DNA from: Candidatus Buchananbacteria bacterium
Lineage (GTDB): Bacteria; Patescibacteriota; Patescibacteriia; CAIXNZ01
NCBI GenBank assembly: GCA_030592165.1
Contig: JAUVKC010000048.1
Span: 1-7,861, forward strand
DNA length: 7,861 nucleotides
Direction of reading: 5' to 3'
Both the position numbers and the translations under genes were made by a program. This document shows positions 5,961-7,861 of this stretch, one piece after another; the stretch's first letter is position 1, and each line of letters opens with the position of its first letter. The notes beneath the pieces were generated by a model. The model did no database searches and was not told where the DNA came from. It worked only from the letters and a program-made list of their open reading frames with translations.

Positions 5961-6020
5961 ATTCTTCCCACTTCACACTTCATTCTATATTATTCATTCC
6001 ATATTCTAAATTCTTAATAC
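5961..6020 (+). promoter_or_regulatory. G-free leader before the spermidine-synthase-like gene
   Basis: Sixty consecutive bases on the + strand contain no G and carry repeated ATTC words (5961, 5982, 5992, 5996, 6003, 6010). The start codon follows 9 nt later at 6030 without a Shine-Dalgarno sequence. If transcribed, this would be an essentially unstructured leader. No convincing promoter is visible. The function is unknown. Confidence 0.45.
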
Positions 6021-6029
6021 GTATACTCC

Positions 6030-7559
6030 ATGTCACTCAAATTCCTAAAAACCTACCTTCTCATCCTAGCCTTTACTTCAGGAATGACTATCATGGCAGT
6101 AGAATTATCTGCTGCTCGTTTAATAGCGCCATATTTTGGTACTTCAACTTTTGTTTGGACAAATATTATCGGGGTTATCATGTTTGCTTTAGCAATCGGC
6201 TATTATTTAGGCGGTAAGATTGCTGACAAAAATCCTAGGTTAAAGTTTATTTTAGAGGCTATTTTATTAGCTTGTTTTATATTGATAATAATTCCGTTCG
6301 TAACTAAACCCCTGGTATTTTTAATCGTCAATCAAATAATTACTTTCAAAGCCTCAACGGTTTTAATTTTTGTTGGTTCATTACTGACAGTTAGCGTGCT
6401 TTTTATTATCCCCATTTTGATTCTCGGTATGGTAAGTCCATATATAATTAAACTACTTTCATTAATTGATCCAAATATCGGTAAAGACGCAGGATTGGTC
6501 TTCTCAATTTCAACTATCGGCAGTATCATCGGCACTTTTTTACCTATCTTAGTTTTTATTCCATTTTTTGGAACAAGAAAAACTATTATTATTTTTAGTT
6601 TAATTTTAATGTTTATCGCTTTAATCGGCTTGATTAAAGTTAAATGGAAATTATTATTATTTATTTTAGTAATCCCTTTTCTAACTTTAAATTTTTCTAC
6701 TATCAAACAAGCCTCCAGTCATGTCTATGAAACTGAATCAGCTTATCAATATATTGAAGTTCAAGATAATGATAATCAAAGAATTTTGCTTCTAAATGAA
6801 GGTTATGGTATCTCTTCAATCTACAACCTTGATCCTGATAACGTTTTAACTGATTATTATTATGATTATTATAATCTATTACCATATATTTCCGGCAATA
6901 CTCAAAAACAGGACATTTTGATTTTAGGTTTAGCTGGTGGTATCATTAGCACTCAACTTGATCACTTTTTCGCTCAAGATTACGATTTGCATATTGATGG
7001 GGTAGAGATTGATCAAAAAGTTATTGAAACAGCTCAGAAATATTTTGATTTAGATAATGAGTCACTTACAGTCCATAATCTTGATGCTCGTAATTATTTA
7101 CAGTTTAATGATAAAAAATATGATTCAATCATCATTGACGCCTACTCTGTCCAGCATTATATCCCGTTTCATCTAACCACAATTGAGTTTTTCAAAAAGG
7201 TAGAAGATTCCCTCAAAGAAAATGGGGTAGTGGCTATGAATATTAATGCGACTTCAAAAAACGCTAAACTTATAAGAAGTATTTCAAATACCATGTTAAA
7301 AACATTTAATCATGTTTATTTTATTCAGGAAAAAAACAATGACTGGAATTTTATGGTTATTGCTTCAAACAATGAGATTGATTGGCAAACATTAAACAAT
7401 AATAAATATTCCGAACTTGATCATTTAGTAACTCAATCACTTGAAAATGTTGAGAAAATAGAGTATTATCCCCAATATAGTTATTTGACTGATGACAAAG
7501 CACCAGTCGAGTTCATGACAGAAAAAATGATTATTGATTATGTTTTTAAAAATCTTTGA
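6030..7559 (+). CDS. Membrane protein fused to a spermidine-synthase-like domain
   Basis: 509 residues. The N-terminal half (about 6-222) holds roughly seven hydrophobic helices and the motif run typical of membrane-fused spermidine synthases: MAVELSAARLIAPYFGTSTF (22-41), then GYYLGGKIAD (57-66). The C-terminal half (about 230-509) is a Rossmann-fold aminopropyltransferase-like domain with LILGLAGGIIST (297-308) as nucleotide loop and GVEIDQKVIE (324-333) with the ribose-binding acidic residue. It also has NLDARNYL (350-357) and YDSIIIDAYS (364-373). Later motifs are PFHLTTIEFF (379-388) and LTDDKAPVEF (486-495), both seen in this fused family. True spermidine synthases have an acidic D(S/T)xDP-type stretch after the fourth strand; here it is DAYSVQHY, so the classic aminopropyl acceptor site looks altered and the substrate is uncertain. 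Residues after the start match the family N-terminus, supporting ATG 6030. The gene stands alone between a terminator and a tRNA. Confidence 0.85.
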   Translation: MSLKFLKTYLLILAFTSGMTIMAVELSAARLIAPYFGTSTFVWTNIIGVIMFALAIGYYLGGKIADKNPRLKFILEAILLACFILIIIPFVTKPLVFLIVNQIITFKASTVLIFVGSLLTVSVLFIIPILILGMVSPYIIKLLSLIDPNIGKDAGLVFSISTIGSIIGTFLPILVFIPFFGTRKTIIIFSLILMFIALIGLIKVKWKLLLFILVIPFLTLNFSTIKQASSHVYETESAYQYIEVQDNDNQRILLLNEGYGISSIYNLDPDNVLTDYYYDYYNLLPYISGNTQKQDILILGLAGGIISTQLDHFFAQDYDLHIDGVEIDQKVIETAQKYFDLDNESLTVHNLDARNYLQFNDKKYDSIIIDAYSVQHYIPFHLTTIEFFKKVEDSLKENGVVAMNINATSKNAKLIRSISNTMLKTFNHVYFIQEKNNDWNFMVIASNNEIDWQTLNNNKYSELDHLVTQSLENVEKIEYYPQYSYLTDDKAPVEFMTEKMIIDYVFKNL

Positions 7560-7566
7560 ATAATTT

Positions 7567-7654
7567 GGAGAGGTCGCATAGTGGCTTATTGCACCACCTT
7601 GGAAAGGTGGCATACCGCAAGGTATCGCGAGTTCAAATCTCGCCCTCTCCGCCA
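7567..7654 (+). tRNA. tRNA-Ser (anticodon GGA)
   Basis: The full cloverleaf can be drawn. Acceptor stem GGAGAGG (7567-7573) pairs with CCTCTCC (7644-7650), with discriminator G7651 and encoded CCA (7652-7654). The short D stem is GCA/TGC. Anticodon stem CCACC/GGTGG (7594-7598, 7606-7610) has loop TTGGAAA and anticodon GGA at 7601-7603. The long variable arm ATACC-GCAA-GGTAT (7612-7625) is diagnostic of class II tRNAs. T stem GCGAG/CTCGC (7627-7631, 7639-7643) has loop TTCAAAT. It decodes UCC and UCU. It begins 7 nt after the preceding stop codon. Confidence 0.97.
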
Positions 7655-7656
7655 CA

Positions 7657-7670
7657 ACAGGTTCACCTGT
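7657..7670. repeat. Small palindrome just after tRNA-Ser
   Basis: ACAGGT and ACCTGT form a 6-bp inverted repeat with only TC between them. It lies 2 nt past the tRNA CCA. It may help 3' processing or termination, but no T-run follows. Confidence 0.4.
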
Positions 7671-7694
7671 CCGCCGTAGCTTTAGCGTAGGCGG
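7671..7694. repeat. GC-rich imperfect palindrome (REP-like)
   Basis: CCGCC (7671-7675) and GGCGG (7690-7694) pair. Inside them is a symmetric GTA/GTA internal loop, then GC/GC closing a TTTA tetraloop. It shares the word CGTAGGCG with the palindrome at 2064-2109 and CGTAGCTT with the murB leader, suggesting a family of small dispersed elements in this genome. Confidence 0.6.
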
Positions 7695-7714
7695 GAATCC
7701 CACTCCTTCCGCCA
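7693..7714 (+). other. tRNA 3'-end-like remnant downstream of tRNA-Ser
   Basis: GGGAATCCC followed by ACTCCTTCCGCCA looks like the T-arm, acceptor 3' strand, discriminator G and CCA of a second tRNA, but no matching 5' half is present. Its last seven bases, TCCGCCA, repeat the end of tRNA-Ser at an offset of exactly 60 nt. It could be a partial tRNA duplication or an attachment-site scar. Confidence 0.5.
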
Positions 7715-7736
7715 AATAATAATAATTAATAAAATT

Positions 7737-7861
7737 ATGTTTGTATTAGAATTTTTAACTAAAAAAGAAATAGAGGCAATTTTTGACAAAAAAAGTAGAC
7801 TTGTCATAGCTTATCTTTTAAAAAAAGTGCTATTTTCTCAGCCAGAATTATTGCCGGAAGG
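7737..7861 (+). CDS. Hypothetical protein, N-terminal 41 residues (3' truncated by window)
   Basis: ATG at 7737 opens a frame with no stop before the window edge. It starts MFVLEFLTKKEIEAIF and contains a positively charged, helix-prone stretch with RLVIAYLLKKVLF. The base composition and codon use resemble the other genes. The AT-rich leader lacks a Shine-Dalgarno sequence, as elsewhere in the window. I do not recognise the family, and too little is visible to assign a function. Confidence 0.6.
   Translation, partial: MFVLEFLTKKEIEAIFDKKSRLVIAYLLKKVLFSQPELLPE

Noticed and set aside
6022..6027. TATACT as a -10 box for the spermidine-synthase-like gene
   Set aside because: It lies 3-8 nt before the ATG, so the start point would fall inside the codon region, and the family's N-terminus requires the ATG at 6030.
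6332..6706. Reverse-strand ORF of 124 codons
   Set aside because: It is a shadow of the transmembrane segments of the spermidine-synthase-like gene and has no recognisable features.
7557..7564. UGA recoding (as in some CPR lineages) extending the spermidine-synthase-like protein
   Set aside because: Readthrough of TGA 7557-7559 would run into tRNA-Ser, the protein already ends at the family's usual point, and no gene here has internal TGA codons.
7437..7715. Reverse-strand ORF of 92 codons reading AERARFELAIP and GGAISHYATSP
   Set aside because: It is antisense to tRNA-Ser, its downstream echo and the end of the preceding gene. Phrases of this kind are the known spurious products of reading tRNA genes backwards.

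Overview
This is an AT-rich bacterial window with standard-code genes. TGA is used as a real stop at 7557-7559, because reading through it would run into a tRNA. The gene repertoire points to a member of the Candidate Phyla Radiation (Patescibacteria): a short MurB, separate gatC and gatA without gatB, a CARDB/TSP3/PKD surface protein, a membrane-anchored DsbA-family protein, and a membrane-fused spermidine-synthase-like protein. The assignment also rests on start codons that lack Shine-Dalgarno sequences and on intergenic DNA built from short repeated words. It is an inference from style and gene families; no marker gene is present to prove it.

Layout, all genes on the + strand. 1-608: 3' end of a gene for a repeat protein made of 21-residue leucine-rich-like units. 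664-1629: murB, peptidoglycan precursor synthesis. 1743-2027: gatC, behind a near-consensus sigma70-type promoter. 2028-2244: gap with a 21-bp-stem palindrome and a ladder of AACCTCAT words that ends in the gatA start codon. 2245-3702: gatA, followed by a terminator at 3750-3773. 3824-5080: exported CARDB/TSP3/PKD protein with a C-terminal membrane anchor. 5173-5892: thiol-disulfide oxidoreductase, followed by a strong terminator at 5913-5942. 6030-7559: multipass protein with a spermidine-synthase-like domain. 7567-7654: tRNA-Ser(GGA), followed by a small palindrome and a tRNA-3'-end echo. 7737-7861: start of an unrecognised gene. No stretch longer than 300 bases lacks a gene.

Functional threads. 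GatC and GatA are two of the three subunits of the amidotransferase that makes Gln-tRNA and/or Asn-tRNA; GatB must be encoded elsewhere. The surface protein carries a cysteine pair inside its calcium-binding-type repeats and sits directly upstream of a disulfide oxidoreductase gene, so an enzyme-client link is possible but unproven.

The most striking observation is the oxidoreductase at 5173-5892. Its DsbA-like domain appears circularly permuted. The half with the cis-proline loop (normally C-terminal) comes first, right after the membrane anchor. The half with the CPFC active site (normally N-terminal) comes last, and the protein stops exactly where the first half would normally continue. 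Second in interest are the word ladders placed directly upstream of several start codons, each gene having its own word, in a window where no gene shows a Shine-Dalgarno sequence.
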